The translations under genes were made by a program, and so were the position numbers. Positions 26,173 through 34,101 of a stretch of 50,548 nt of DNA are shown here, piece after piece. This DNA comes from Lachnospiraceae bacterium (GTDB taxonomy: Bacteria; Bacillota; Clostridia; Lachnospirales; Lachnospiraceae), in assembly GCA_900771955.1 (NCBI GenBank), contig CAAGPW010000106.1, positions 1 to 50,548 of the forward strand. The letters are read 5' to 3'. The notes below the pieces were generated by a model. It worked only from the letters and a program-made list of their open reading frames with translations. It had not been told where the DNA came from and did no database searches. Positions within the stretch are counted from its first letter, which is position 1; each line of letters opens with the position of its first letter.

Positions 26173-26807
26173 TGCGATATTTCTGCCTCATGAAACCTTT
26201 CACTAAATGCTTTGATTCTGACAATGCCCCCTCTACATTCTTCCGGCACTGCTCCGCAGAAGATAACGTGTGTCGGTTGTAATCTGTCCATCATTTCAAA
26301 ATAACCTGCCAAAAAAAGATCTCTACGCTTCCTGCTGTTTTGAGTTCCTATCGAAGAAACAGCAACGACTCCTTGTGTAGGTTCCCCGTCAAAGCACCAG
26401 TGAAAAGAATCTCTGTCACTCCAGCAGATAGTTGGTATTACATGAAGTCCTTTTTGCTGAAGATAAGCGCCAATCCAATGCTTCCTATAGTGATTATAAA
26501 TCTGCAATGCTTTCGGGAAATCGGTATATAGGCTGAAATCCGGTGTCATGATGCTGTCATAACTGGAAAGCATTGGTACATAATAATCGATATTTCCCCA
26601 AAGCCGGGTAAACTGATAATCCTCTAAAAAGAAGTGAATTCCTTTACCTCTCCGGTCTTTTACGGAAGATGCATAGTTGAATCCCACCCATTCACATTGC
26701 CGGTACTCCACTGGAGCCAGAATCGGAATGTTGTACTCTCCTGCTGTCAGAAAACACCCCTTGTTAACATTCTCATAGTTTCTTCCTTGCTTTTCCTTCC
26801 GGCTCAT
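26166..26807 (-). CDS. DUF4417 domain protein
   Basis: A 213-residue protein matching the DUF4417 pattern: HFFLEDYQFTRLWGN, SYDSIMTPDFSLY, FPKALQIYNHYRKHW and GLHVIPTICWSDRDSF. Family members occur on phages and conjugative elements of Firmicutes and have no established function. The fold hints at a TIM-barrel-like or glycosidase-like domain, which is not proven. AGGAG precedes the ATG. It is the first gene downstream of the hairpin-rich region 26838-27137 and probably the first of the transfer operon. Confidence 0.78.
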   Translation of the reverse strand: MSRKEKQGRNYENVNKGCFLTAGEYNIPILAPVEYRQCEWVGFNYASSVKDRRGKGIHFFLEDYQFTRLWGNIDYYVPMLSSYDSIMTPDFSLYTDFPKALQIYNHYRKHWIGAYLQQKGLHVIPTICWSDRDSFHWCFDGEPTQGVVAVSSIGTQNSRKRRDLFLAGYFEMMDRLQPTHVIFCGAVPEECRGGIVRIKAFSERFHEAEISQW

Positions 26808-26837
26808 CTACTGCTCTCCTCTTCTGTCGTCATGTCA

Positions 26838-27137
26838 TGTTCCGTGTGATCCATGTTCACACGGAACAGCGGCCACCCACTTCGTTATCCAGCATAATGC
26901 ATCTGCCCCCTATCAGCGGTCCGCAACCGGACCGCTGATAGGATGCAGCCGTTCCTTATATCCATGCGAAAAACATGCATGGATATATTCCACTCTGCAT
27001 TATGCTATATAACTACGTTATATAGCCTATTATCGTGATGTACATATTTTGGGCTTTACCCGCATAGATGTCAGCCTTTGTGAATGAACATTTTTCGGAT
27101 ATTAAATCTCACCATATGAACACGCTATATGTACATC
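26838..27137. other. Hairpin-rich noncoding region, candidate oriT or replication origin
   Basis: This 345-bp gene-free spacer (26808-27152) holds six perfect inverted repeats. Simple hairpins: 26838-26868 (12-bp arms, TGTTCCGTGTGA), 26909-26942 (15-bp arms, 4-nt loop), 26957-26987 (11-bp arms, TATATCCATGC) and 27004-27026 (10-bp arms, 3-nt loop). Longer-range pairs: AGCATAATGCA 26891-26901 with 26996-27006, and GATGTACATAT 27037-27047 with 27127-27137. None has a T run typical of a terminator. Position at the head of the transfer operon fits an origin of transfer; a rolling-circle or other origin is the alternative. Confidence 0.55.
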
Positions 27138-27152
27138 GCTTTTTAAGTACTA

Positions 27153-27485
27153 TCAGAGTTTTTTCAACTCAATACTCAGGTCACGAATGCATTCATATCT
27201 TTGCATATTAATGACGATCAGCGGCCGGTATCGATTATTAATACAGATTCTTTTCGTCAGCCGTTTTTCTTCGGCATCAATCCATGCCAGGTCTTTCCAA
27301 TACTTTAATTTATTCGTAGCCGTTTCGTACTTGTTTTTATCCAGTAACATTGTCAACATATCTTTGTCTACCAACAACTGTCCTTTACGTACCAGTGGCA
27401 GTTCTTCCGTTTCTTGGCGCCGCTTTTCCAGTTCCAATAGATACTCGCATATTGCTAAATATTCCTTAACCAATAAGTTCAACAT
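27153..27485 (-). CDS. Hypothetical protein, 110 residues
   Basis: A start at the ATG at 27485 is preferred because AAGGAG lies 9 bp upstream. A longer frame to 27539 begins with TTG inside a 36-bp repeat shared with 41035-41070 and has no RBS. The protein is helical and charged, with a heptad-like N-terminus (LNLLVKEYLAICEYLLELEK) and a basic C-terminal half (RLTKRICINNRYRPLIVINM) that could form a winged helix. It may bind the adjacent hairpin region; this is inference from position only. Confidence 0.6.
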   Translation of the reverse strand: MLNLLVKEYLAICEYLLELEKRRQETEELPLVRKGQLLVDKDMLTMLLDKNKYETATNKLKYWKDLAWIDAEEKRLTKRICINNRYRPLIVINMQRYECIRDLSIELKKL

Positions 27486-27504
27486 TGCTATCAGCTCCTT
27501 ATCC

Positions 27505-27540
27505 GGCAATAGAATGATGGAATCCGTATGCACTGTCAAG
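27505..27540 (-). promoter_or_regulatory. 36-bp conserved leader element, copy 1
   Basis: 33 of 36 positions match 41035-41070. On the minus strand both begin TTGACAG and continue GCATACGGATTCCATCAT, preceded by A-tracts, and lie 20-25 bp upstream of an ATG with a good RBS. A shared promoter or operator is likely, though no clear -10 follows the TTGACA. Confidence 0.6.
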
Positions 27541-27707
27541 GTTTTCTTATATTTTTTATTTTTTTAGAAAAAAGCAAAAAAAATCGAAGTATTACTTTCA
27601 AAAAAATCTTTTCAATCATAGTACATACTTATTTGTTTTCCCTCATATATACTGGGTATCTGCGCGATCGCATTTTAATAAATTTGAAACCTCTTTTTTA
27701 CCTGTTA
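27541..27707. other. AT-rich intergenic spacer
   Basis: 167 bp of A/T-tract DNA between two minus-strand genes. The A-tracts next to the conserved leader could act as UP elements. No gene seen. Confidence 0.4.
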
Positions 27708-28172
27708 TCAGATACTTAAATTATCAATTATTTTTTTTGGTAAAAAATATGCTCGCACTTTTCCACTGGAAAATAGACACTTATTTCCCTCCGTACGTAT
27801 AAAACCTAACTGTTTGCAATAATCCATAAACTCTGATATGTCTATTTCGGAAAGCCTTTTTATATAATCCTCAAGCACACTCTTTTCCACTCTGTAATAT
27901 ATCTGTGCAGACTGCGTTGCATACTTTGTCTCCATAAAAGCCTTCTCAGTTCTCATTGCCTCCAGAATCACACTGAAGTCTCTTAAAAAAATATTCAGTT
28001 TTCCACCTACGGATTCTTTCCCTTCCTGATCCTTGATTTTTTGCAGTCCCTCCTCCAGTATTTTCAACTGGTTTTGCTTATTCCGAATTCCTGTCTTTGT
28101 TTCCTGGATCTTAATCAATAATTGTTTCTTTTTCTCCATCACTCTCTCATATTCCAAAGCACTTGCATCCAT
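27708..28172 (-). CDS. Coiled-coil hypothetical protein
   Basis: A 154-residue hydrophilic protein. Residues about 10-60 form a coiled coil rich in Lys, Glu and Gln (VMEKKKQLLIKIQETKTG), followed by helices and a small C-terminal domain (EDYIKRLSEIDISEFMDY). GAGGAG precedes the ATG. It follows the prepilin peptidase gene by 24 bp and could be a cytosolic partner of the pilus machine. No family recognised. Confidence 0.6.
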   Translation of the reverse strand: MDASALEYERVMEKKKQLLIKIQETKTGIRNKQNQLKILEEGLQKIKDQEGKESVGGKLNIFLRDFSVILEAMRTEKAFMETKYATQSAQIYYRVEKSVLEDYIKRLSEIDISEFMDYCKQLGFIRTEGNKCLFSSGKVRAYFLPKKIIDNLSI

Positions 28173-28196
28173 CTGTTACTCCTCTCTGAAACCGAC

Positions 28197-28817
28197 TTAC
28201 AAAATAAATCTATAGAGCAGCATGGCTCCCATCATATACGGGATCAGCGGCACCGGTTTCCTTAACTTTCCATGTGATATATTCTTTTTCTTTATTTGAA
28301 CGATCAGCTCCATTAAAACGGTTAAGAGCATAAACAATAAATAATCTATCAACTGCTTACCGCATCCGGCCAAATATGCAGCGCACAATATATATGCCAG
28401 GCAATCAGATTCACCGTACAAACGACGAAATATAAGTATTTGTATAGTAACAAAGATAAGCAAATTTATTACAATATCCACTCCGGGATCGTAATAAATA
28501 AGCCATAATATTCCACCGGCTAATCCCGGTACATAAACCATATCCGGGATTAGTTGTATGTAATGATCAATCCACGCTGCCAAAAGCAAAGATCCTATTA
28601 TGTATGCCCGTGTGATCTGCATTACATCTCTCTGCCCGCTCTGGCATACCTCTGCCCATCTAAATAACAGTAAATAAGCAAACACTATCAAATGCTGCCA
28701 TTTACAACATTTGCATTGTAATGTATCACTCAATTTGGGATCAGGATCCTGTAATTGTAGCTGCCAGCCGATCTGATAGCTGCCATACGCCAATAGGATC
28801 CATAAAATCGTAACCAT
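28197..28817 (-). CDS. A24-family prepilin peptidase (TadV/CpaA-like)
   Basis: A 206-residue polytopic protein with about six helices. The two catalytic aspartates of the family are visible: Asp84 in AAWIDHYIQLIPD and Asp138 in YGESDCLAY (the GxGD-type motif with Ser in place of Gly). It would cut the leader of the Flp-type prepilins encoded at 37248 and probably the TadE/F-like proteins. It starts two bases before the end of the 1466-residue protein gene region and is probably co-transcribed with it rather than with the main tad operon. Confidence 0.82.
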   Translation of the reverse strand: MVTILWILLAYGSYQIGWQLQLQDPDPKLSDTLQCKCCKWQHLIVFAYLLLFRWAEVCQSGQRDVMQITRAYIIGSLLLAAWIDHYIQLIPDMVYVPGLAGGILWLIYYDPGVDIVINLLIFVTIQILIFRRLYGESDCLAYILCAAYLAGCGKQLIDYLLFMLLTVLMELIVQIKKKNISHGKLRKPVPLIPYMMGAMLLYRFIL

Positions 28818-28818
28818 C

Positions 28819-31800
28819 CTATCTCAGCCTTGTCCGGAACTCGTCTAACACAGTACCGGATACTCCGATTACGCTGATTGTCGGATGGTCCTCCAGCTTC
28901 TTGTCTCCCTTATACGCACGTACCGTGACCTCCAGATTCTGGTTCTCCGGCGTATAAAGTGGCACCATAAACTGTAAATGCTCCGTGATCATATATCCTG
29001 GGCAGTCTGTATAGTCATATACTTTGTTCAGAGTCGGATCCAGTGCAGTCATGCTCTCCGGGAAAATAACTTCCACCCGGTCGGCATAGCCCCAGGTCGT
29101 AAACGTAAGTATTCCGCTTTCTCCACATTTGAATATAGGATCATGCGGTTCCAAAATACGTTCTACGCTGCTTGCCAACGCAAATTCCGTCGTTCCATAG
29201 CTTAGACTATTTTCGTTTCCAACATTGTCCACAGCATACCCCAGCAGCGTGAAATCTCCGCTAAAAATAGGCTCGTCATTAGTAATTGTAATATTAATGT
29301 ATCCATTCTCATCCGGTGTGTAGGTTTTCATCACAGCATTATCAGAATTGCTGATTACGATATAAAAATCCTTTACTCCGCTCAATTCATCTTCTGCGCT
29401 CGCCCGAATTGTAATTGATCCATCCCGCCGGTCAATCAGATCTCTGTCTTCCATTATTTCCAATCCGCGGATCACCGGCGCTTCTCCGTCCGCTATTAAA
29501 GTGATCTTATTCTTTTCATCCAGTTCATGCACCGAGTACACTTTATCCGATTCTTTGTCTGCTTCCGCAACCGGAATAACCTGTATCGTCTGTCCGGACA
29601 GATCTCTGCTGATTGTAAATTTCTGTACTCCCATAAGGTCTCTGTTTTTGTTAGATCTCACTGTGTAAGAGTACGTATATTGCTGCAGCGCCGTTGTGCC
29701 ATCCGTCGAATAAGACAATCCATTTGCATCTGTCCTGATGGATGTATCTGCTATCTCAGTGGATGCTGTGCGGATTATATTTCGGGCTACGCTGCTATCA
29801 TCTGATACAGTCTCGTAGATAGTCTCGTTAAGTTGGTATCCCCGGCTTGCCGTACCATCCATATAAGCCTCATTTTTTAGGGTAAATGGAGTACTGCCAT
29901 CGGCACGCACGTACCAACTCTTATCCGTTGCCGGATATACATTATCTGCAGATGCATCAATGACCAGCTGCTTCGTATAAAGCTTCCATAGTACATCTTT
30001 GGCGTCAATGAGGATATGCGTTGTCTCACTGATATTTCCAGCCACATCGACCGCTGCAATATGCAAATACTGATTGTATTCTGCCGTTACCACATTTACA
30101 TGAGGAACCTGTACATAATTTGCATTGCCGGTAACAACCGTATCCCCATTTTGGTCTACGAGATAGTAATATCCCTTCACGCCACTAACCAGCGTATTTT
30201 TCGTAACATTAGATTCGCATAGCATTGATGTGCTTCCCGTTAGGTAAGATTCCACTTTATGGTAATAATCCGTACCATTATCGCTCGGCACCTGCCATGT
30301 GACGCGAATTGATTTACCATCCAAGGGCTCTTTTGTGACTTGATCCGATATCTTGTCTGGAGCTGCAAAGTCAGTAGCCGTAACCCCGGCAAGATCCAGA
30401 CTCTCCTGATATCCAATAGCCTTGGAGTGCAACTCACCGATCCCGGATCCGCTACGCTCTCCGCTATTCATTTCATACATCAGTGCATATGAAGAATTGA
30501 CATAATTACTGCCACCATATGCCGGTTTCGATGAAATAACCTGTCCTTCTGTCATTCCACATCCTATTCTCCCCGTTAAAACAGCTTCCTGAACGCTCAC
30601 TGAAAGATAACTTTCTGTCTCGTGCTCACTTTCAAATTCTATTCGTATATTTGTGCTTCCTGCAGGAATTGGTATGTCATATTTAAAGTACCAGTTAATT
30701 CCATAAAACCAACTCGAACCACCCCGAGTTGCACTTGGTATAAAATACGATGTTGCATTTGCCGATGGATTAGGAATATAGTCATCATCAGCACCATCTT
30801 TTCTCCACTTTGTTACAGAACCATCTCCGTTATAATGTAGCCACACATAATCTGTGTCTTCATATACAGCTTGATCGTTATCATCAAAATCATAGTTAGC
30901 ATGAGAATAACTGGAATAATTATTCTCACCGCCGTAATTTCCCGCTATAGCTCTTTGATATTCTGTCCTAATAAATGACTCAATATCATAAATACTTTTC
31001 TGAAAAATCAAACCGTTCTGGTTATAAACCTTTAACGTTCCAGAACCAGCACTAATTCTATGGCCTCTCTGCTGATTTATCAAACCACTAAAATGTAAAT
31101 ACTTGAAGCCATCTGCCGATACATTGGCAATTCTTTGCTTGACATAATACCGATCATCGTCATCATCCTCATAGGAGTAATTATTATTCCTAAAGGATCC
31201 AATAATAGATCTTGACGTATCGCAAGCTGAGGTATGATGATGTACAAGTCTTTCCCCTGCTGTACCTCCTTGATAACCGGCTCCCCCACCAGCCATACCT
31301 GCTTGCCCTGCATTGCCATCAATTACACTGGCCGCGCTTCCACCAGCATTTCCGTTGCCATGTGAAACTGCTCCGCCGCCTCCACCAGCAATCAGAAGAG
31401 TTCCTTTTTGATTGGACACAACAGAAGTCATGCCCCCACCATTACCAAAAGAAGATGCGTTACCGCCACCATTGTAGCCATTTTGACCACCAACTACGTA
31501 TGTTAAGATCTCACCTTTTCGCAGCCAAAATGTTCCGGTAACACTACCACCATAGCCTCCGGTATAGGAACCATAGCTTTGCCCCTGTGCTCCCATAGCA
31601 TTTATAGAATAGAGACCTGTATACGGTACAGTATATTGCTTTGCTTGTCCGTCAAACGTATATGTCTGATCAATGACTGTCGTGCTGCTGATGTCATTTG
31701 CACTGTTGACCCTGATCCACGCTCCATCCTCTTTTTTTTGGTATACAAGATAGGTCTTATTATTCTGATCAGACTGTGACCAGGATAAATCTACCGCACC

Positions 31801-33219
31801 TTTTCCGTCGTTTACCTCGTAGTTATCTACCGCCTGTAGCCTAAGATCTACCCATTGCGCATACAGCGTCATATCTTTGGATGGTATAATTTGATCTCCG
31901 GCTCCGCCAGCAGGCAGGCTAAAATCCGGATCATAATACCATCCGCCGAATGACCAGCCATCCTTGGTCGTAACCGGTAATGTGATCGGATCCGACTGAT
32001 ACACAGCCTTCAACGTATCTATGTTTCTATCTGGCGCCATAAACATATAAGTATCGTTAGTCACAAATCCATTAAATGGCTGTATCTGCATCCATTCTAC
32101 GAAATGCATGGTTCCCGTGATGGTATCTACATTTGTTCCACCATTGGTCTCAAAAGCAACGGTATAACCATTTGGTGACACTATTAGATTTTTTTGCAGT
32201 AAATACTTAGAAGAATAGGGTTCTGTCAGCGAATATTTATCTACTCCGTTATATCTTCCCCCATTAGCATCGATTACAAGGGTACTTTCACTTTTTCTCC
32301 ACTGTGCGTATAAAGTAATAGTTCCTCTATCCGTATCTGTCCATGTACTTTGATCATTCCAATCTGAACTACTAAGATTGTATATCTCTTCCTTATCGGT
32401 AAAAGAGACTCCTGATCCATCTTGCTTGGTATTCCATCCAGTAAATACATATCCAACTCTGGTATAATTATTCTCCGTCAAATGTGTAACAGGAGTTACT
32501 GTCTCACCTTCATATATTGTTTCGTTGTTGTACATGTGATAACTATAATCCATATAACCATTATATTTTTTTATGTTCGGGTCATAAAATATTCTATACT
32601 GGTTCCAAGAAATCTTTTTACACCAGTGCGCAGATAATCCCACTCCCTGCTCTAAGTTCCGGCAAAAAGGACAAAGGTAATAATAAAAAACAGGATTTTT
32701 TTCGCTTCCAAGATCTAAGTACTGTATGGATGAGGCTGCCTCCCTGCTCATATATATATTTGAGTCTTCCAAAGGCTCCCCACAATCGGCACAGAATGCC
32801 TTCCAGCCAGAATAATAATACTGCATACATTTTTGTGTACCGAATTGAATACCATGCCAATTTTCATCACTGGTATAACCATCATGAATACACTGTCCCG
32901 GACGATGTACAACCTTCCAAGATCCAACAGGTACTTCTCCCCATCTGGCTACTTTGTAATAATGCTCCCCGGTTCGTAAACTCCGCAAAGATGATTTTAT
33001 GCCGGTATATACAGTGGTACTGTCATCCTCCGCATACCATGTATAATTCTGGTCCCCGGCACAGGTTGTAAATGCCTTTCCGTCTGGGCTGAACGATACG
33101 TAAGGGCTGTTATAAATCGTCTTCTTATCAGCTGCTTCTGCCTGTCCCGGAAACAGCAGCATCAATCCCAGCGCCAGCAATCCCATCTTTGCAGCTAAAT
33201 AGCGCTTTTTTCTTATCAT
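28819..33219 (-). CDS. Large secreted adhesin-like protein with InlB-type repeats and a glycine-rich domain
   Basis: A 1466-residue protein with a signal peptide ending near PGQAEAA. The N-terminal ~200 residues hold two CxxC ribbons (CADCGEPL, CPFCRNL). Two Listeria-Bacteroides (InlB B) repeats lie at about 230-310 and 355-455 (RVGYVFTGWNTKQDGSG; GWSFGGWYYDP). A fibronectin-like segment is next, then a Gly-rich domain at about 545-660 (GGYGGSVTGTFWLRKGE, LLIAGGGGGAVSHG) and Ig-like domains to the end. No LPxTG anchor or C-terminal membrane helix is present, so it is released or held by a partner. Context with the pilus suggests surface adhesion or mating contact. AGGAGG RBS. Confidence 0.8.
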   Translation of the reverse strand: MIRKKRYLAAKMGLLALGLMLLFPGQAEAADKKTIYNSPYVSFSPDGKAFTTCAGDQNYTWYAEDDSTTVYTGIKSSLRSLRTGEHYYKVARWGEVPVGSWKVVHRPGQCIHDGYTSDENWHGIQFGTQKCMQYYYSGWKAFCADCGEPLEDSNIYMSREAASSIQYLDLGSEKNPVFYYYLCPFCRNLEQGVGLSAHWCKKISWNQYRIFYDPNIKKYNGYMDYSYHMYNNETIYEGETVTPVTHLTENNYTRVGYVFTGWNTKQDGSGVSFTDKEEIYNLSSSDWNDQSTWTDTDRGTITLYAQWRKSESTLVIDANGGRYNGVDKYSLTEPYSSKYLLQKNLIVSPNGYTVAFETNGGTNVDTITGTMHFVEWMQIQPFNGFVTNDTYMFMAPDRNIDTLKAVYQSDPITLPVTTKDGWSFGGWYYDPDFSLPAGGAGDQIIPSKDMTLYAQWVDLRLQAVDNYEVNDGKGAVDLSWSQSDQNNKTYLVYQKKEDGAWIRVNSANDISSTTVIDQTYTFDGQAKQYTVPYTGLYSINAMGAQGQSYGSYTGGYGGSVTGTFWLRKGEILTYVVGGQNGYNGGGNASSFGNGGGMTSVVSNQKGTLLIAGGGGGAVSHGNGNAGGSAASVIDGNAGQAGMAGGGAGYQGGTAGERLVHHHTSACDTSRSIIGSFRNNNYSYEDDDDDRYYVKQRIANVSADGFKYLHFSGLINQQRGHRISAGSGTLKVYNQNGLIFQKSIYDIESFIRTEYQRAIAGNYGGENNYSSYSHANYDFDDNDQAVYEDTDYVWLHYNGDGSVTKWRKDGADDDYIPNPSANATSYFIPSATRGGSSWFYGINWYFKYDIPIPAGSTNIRIEFESEHETESYLSVSVQEAVLTGRIGCGMTEGQVISSKPAYGGSNYVNSSYALMYEMNSGERSGSGIGELHSKAIGYQESLDLAGVTATDFAAPDKISDQVTKEPLDGKSIRVTWQVPSDNGTDYYHKVESYLTGSTSMLCESNVTKNTLVSGVKGYYYLVDQNGDTVVTGNANYVQVPHVNVVTAEYNQYLHIAAVDVAGNISETTHILIDAKDVLWKLYTKQLVIDASADNVYPATDKSWYVRADGSTPFTLKNEAYMDGTASRGYQLNETIYETVSDDSSVARNIIRTASTEIADTSIRTDANGLSYSTDGTTALQQYTYSYTVRSNKNRDLMGVQKFTISRDLSGQTIQVIPVAEADKESDKVYSVHELDEKNKITLIADGEAPVIRGLEIMEDRDLIDRRDGSITIRASAEDELSGVKDFYIVISNSDNAVMKTYTPDENGYINITITNDEPIFSGDFTLLGYAVDNVGNENSLSYGTTEFALASSVERILEPHDPIFKCGESGILTFTTWGYADRVEVIFPESMTALDPTLNKVYDYTDCPGYMITEHLQFMVPLYTPENQNLEVTVRAYKGDKKLEDHPTISVIGVSGTVLDEFRTRLR

Positions 33220-33270
33220 CTGTATCCTCCTTTTTCATTTATCAATTTCAACTGCATATGGAAACCGGAG

Positions 33271-33306
33271 AATAAAAAATCCGAGTGGAGCATACTGCTC
33301 TACTCG
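33271..33306 (-). terminator. Terminator ahead of the adhesin gene
   Basis: On the minus strand, a CCGAGTAGAGCA/TGCTCCACTCGG stem with a 2-nt loop and one G-U pair is followed by ATTTTTTATT. It ends 51 bp upstream of the adhesin start and should isolate it from antisense transcription to the right. Confidence 0.7.
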
Positions 33307-33317
33307 GACGAATATTG

Positions 33318-33346
33318 TCGATATTTAATTTATATGATATGATAAT
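33318..33346 (+). promoter_or_regulatory. Promoter of small membrane peptide 1
   Basis: TTGTCG, 17-bp spacer, TATGAT on the plus strand, about 40-45 bp ahead of the peptide start. Confidence 0.55.
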
Positions 33347-33386
33347 CACGCTGTCGACTCTTTCCAGCAGGAAGGAGGTGTACACC

Positions 33387-33479
33387 TTGATCTATGAATA
33401 CATATTAGCATTCTTTATCTCTGTATTGGCAGGTATCGTTTCTTACTATATCTGCAAGTGGTTGGATAGGGATGTATAG
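33387..33479 (+). CDS. Tiny membrane peptide 1, candidate type I toxin
   Basis: A 30-residue peptide from a TTG start with GGAGGT 7 bp upstream. A central membrane helix (ILAFFISVLAGIVSYYICKW) is followed by a charged end (LDRDV). The ribosome binding site can pair with CTCTTTCC just upstream (8 bp, one G-U), the kind of sequestration seen in type I toxin mRNAs. A convergent antisense promoter lies at 33594-33622, sharing the terminator at 33522-33553. Toxicity is not shown; the gene could also be a small structural membrane peptide. A longer frame from 33285 has no RBS. Confidence 0.65.
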   Translation: MIYEYILAFFISVLAGIVSYYICKWLDRDV

Positions 33480-33521
33480 ACAGCACCAGCCCAAAACGGA
33501 TGCTCTACCGTAAATTGAGCA

Positions 33522-33553
33522 AAAACCCCAGTAGTTGCACCTACTGGGGTTTT
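33522..33553. terminator. Bidirectional terminator shared by peptide 1 and its antisense RNA
   Basis: A perfect 13-bp stem AAAACCCCAGTAG/CTACTGGGGTTTT with loop TTGCAC; T runs on both strands. Confidence 0.88.
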
Positions 33554-33587
33554 GCTTTGTACATCTTTAAATACATACTAGCTTCTC
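33522..33587 (-). ncRNA. Putative antisense RNA 1 (antitoxin RNA)
   Basis: Predicted to start near 33587 from the minus-strand promoter TTGAAA-N17-TATAGT and to end at the shared terminator, about 65 nt. It overlaps the 3' end of the peptide 1 transcript. The limits are inferred. Confidence 0.55.
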
Positions 33588-33593
33588 ATAGCT

Positions 33594-33622
33594 ACTATAG
33601 CATTTTCACTACACTTTTTCAA
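33594..33622 (-). promoter_or_regulatory. Antisense RNA 1 promoter
   Basis: TTGAAA (33617-33622), a 17-bp spacer and TATAGT (33594-33599) on the minus strand. The same boxes and spacing recur at 33950-33978. Confidence 0.75.
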
Positions 33623-33727
33623 GTAGTTTCACATAGCAAAACCTTTATAACAACGCAAATATATGGTATGATATAGTTCTGGGAAAGTCAAAGAGCCAAG
33701 GCGGCTGCCCCTCTCCGGAGGGTTCAC

Positions 33728-33750
33728 CCTCCAGCGTTATGAAAGGAGGG
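33728..33750 (+). promoter_or_regulatory. RBS-sequestering stem of peptide 2
   Basis: CCCTCC (33728-33733) is complementary to GGAGGG (33745-33750), the ribosome binding site of the peptide, so the mRNA can hide its own RBS. A second CCCTCTCCGG/GGAGGG option lies just upstream and could compete. Confidence 0.6.
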
Positions 33751-33757
33751 CGATAAG

Positions 33758-33856
33758 ATGAATGTTACATATGCGGATTTATTCCAATTTTGTATGTTTA
33801 TTGTTGCTCTTATTGGTCTGTGCTATCAGATCTTTAAGGATAACAAAAAGAAATAG
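33758..33856 (+). CDS. Tiny membrane peptide 2, holin-like toxin family
   Basis: A 32-residue peptide, MNVTYADLFQFCMF then a membrane helix (IVALIGLCYQIF) and a KDNKKK tail. The layout (short polar start, one helix, Lys-rich end) is that of the putative holin-like toxins of Firmicutes. AAAGGAGG lies 8 bp before the ATG and is occluded by an upstream complement. TATGAT near 33664 is a likely -10 box with a poor -35. The gene converges with a minus-strand promoter at 33950-33978 and both end at 33855-33887. Confidence 0.72.
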   Translation: MNVTYADLFQFCMFIVALIGLCYQIFKDNKKK

Positions 33857-33887
33857 CCGCCACTACTGCAATAGTGACGGCTGTTTT
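33855..33887. terminator. Terminator shared by peptide 2 and its antisense RNA
   Basis: AGCCGCCACTA/TAGTGACGGCT stem with one mismatch and loop CTGCAA, followed by GTTTTTA on the plus strand. It overlaps the peptide stop codon. Confidence 0.8.
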
Positions 33888-33944
33888 TAGTACTAAACAG
33901 TTATTTTGCTATTTGGGGTAGCCGCCTCTTTGGCTTTCCCTTTA
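33855..33944 (-). ncRNA. Putative antisense RNA 2 (antitoxin RNA)
   Basis: Expected to begin near 33944 and to run about 90 nt to the shared hairpin. It carries AAAGCCAAAGAGGCGGCTACCCC, shown here split as AAAGCCAAAGAG + GCGGCTACCCC, close to the 5' leader of the peptide 2 mRNA (AAAGTCAAAGAG, GCGGCTGCCCC), which makes the two transcripts partly inverted copies. Ends are inferred. Confidence 0.5.
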
Positions 33945-33949
33945 TCTTT

Positions 33950-33978
33950 ACTATACCATCACTCTCGGATCATTTCAA
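33950..33978 (-). promoter_or_regulatory. Antisense RNA 2 promoter
   Basis: TTGAAA (33973-33978), a 17-bp spacer and TATAGT (33950-33955), identical boxes to those of antisense RNA 1. Confidence 0.75.
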
Positions 33979-33992
33979 GTAATTTTACACAG

Positions 33993-34030
33993 CAAAACCA
34001 CCCCAAAACTTTGGCCAGTAGAAGGGTGGT
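33993..34030 (-). terminator. Terminator downstream of the 71-residue gene
   Basis: ACCACCC/GGGTGGT stem on the minus strand with a 19-nt loop and a short T run, 72 bp past the stop codon at 34102 and directly upstream of antisense promoter 2. Confidence 0.5.
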
Positions 34031-34101
34031 CTTTGCTACTCAACTTATTTTGGTCAACCCACCTTGTGGGGCGGTTGTTCCTTTTATATATAATTGCACC
34101 C

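Noticed and set aside
26838..27137. CRISPR array
   Set aside because: The repeats are inverted pairs of different sequence, not regularly spaced direct repeats, and no cas genes are present.
33285..33386. N-terminal extension of tiny peptide 1
   Set aside because: The extension starts in the terminator hairpin and crosses the promoter; the strong RBS serves the TTG at 33387.
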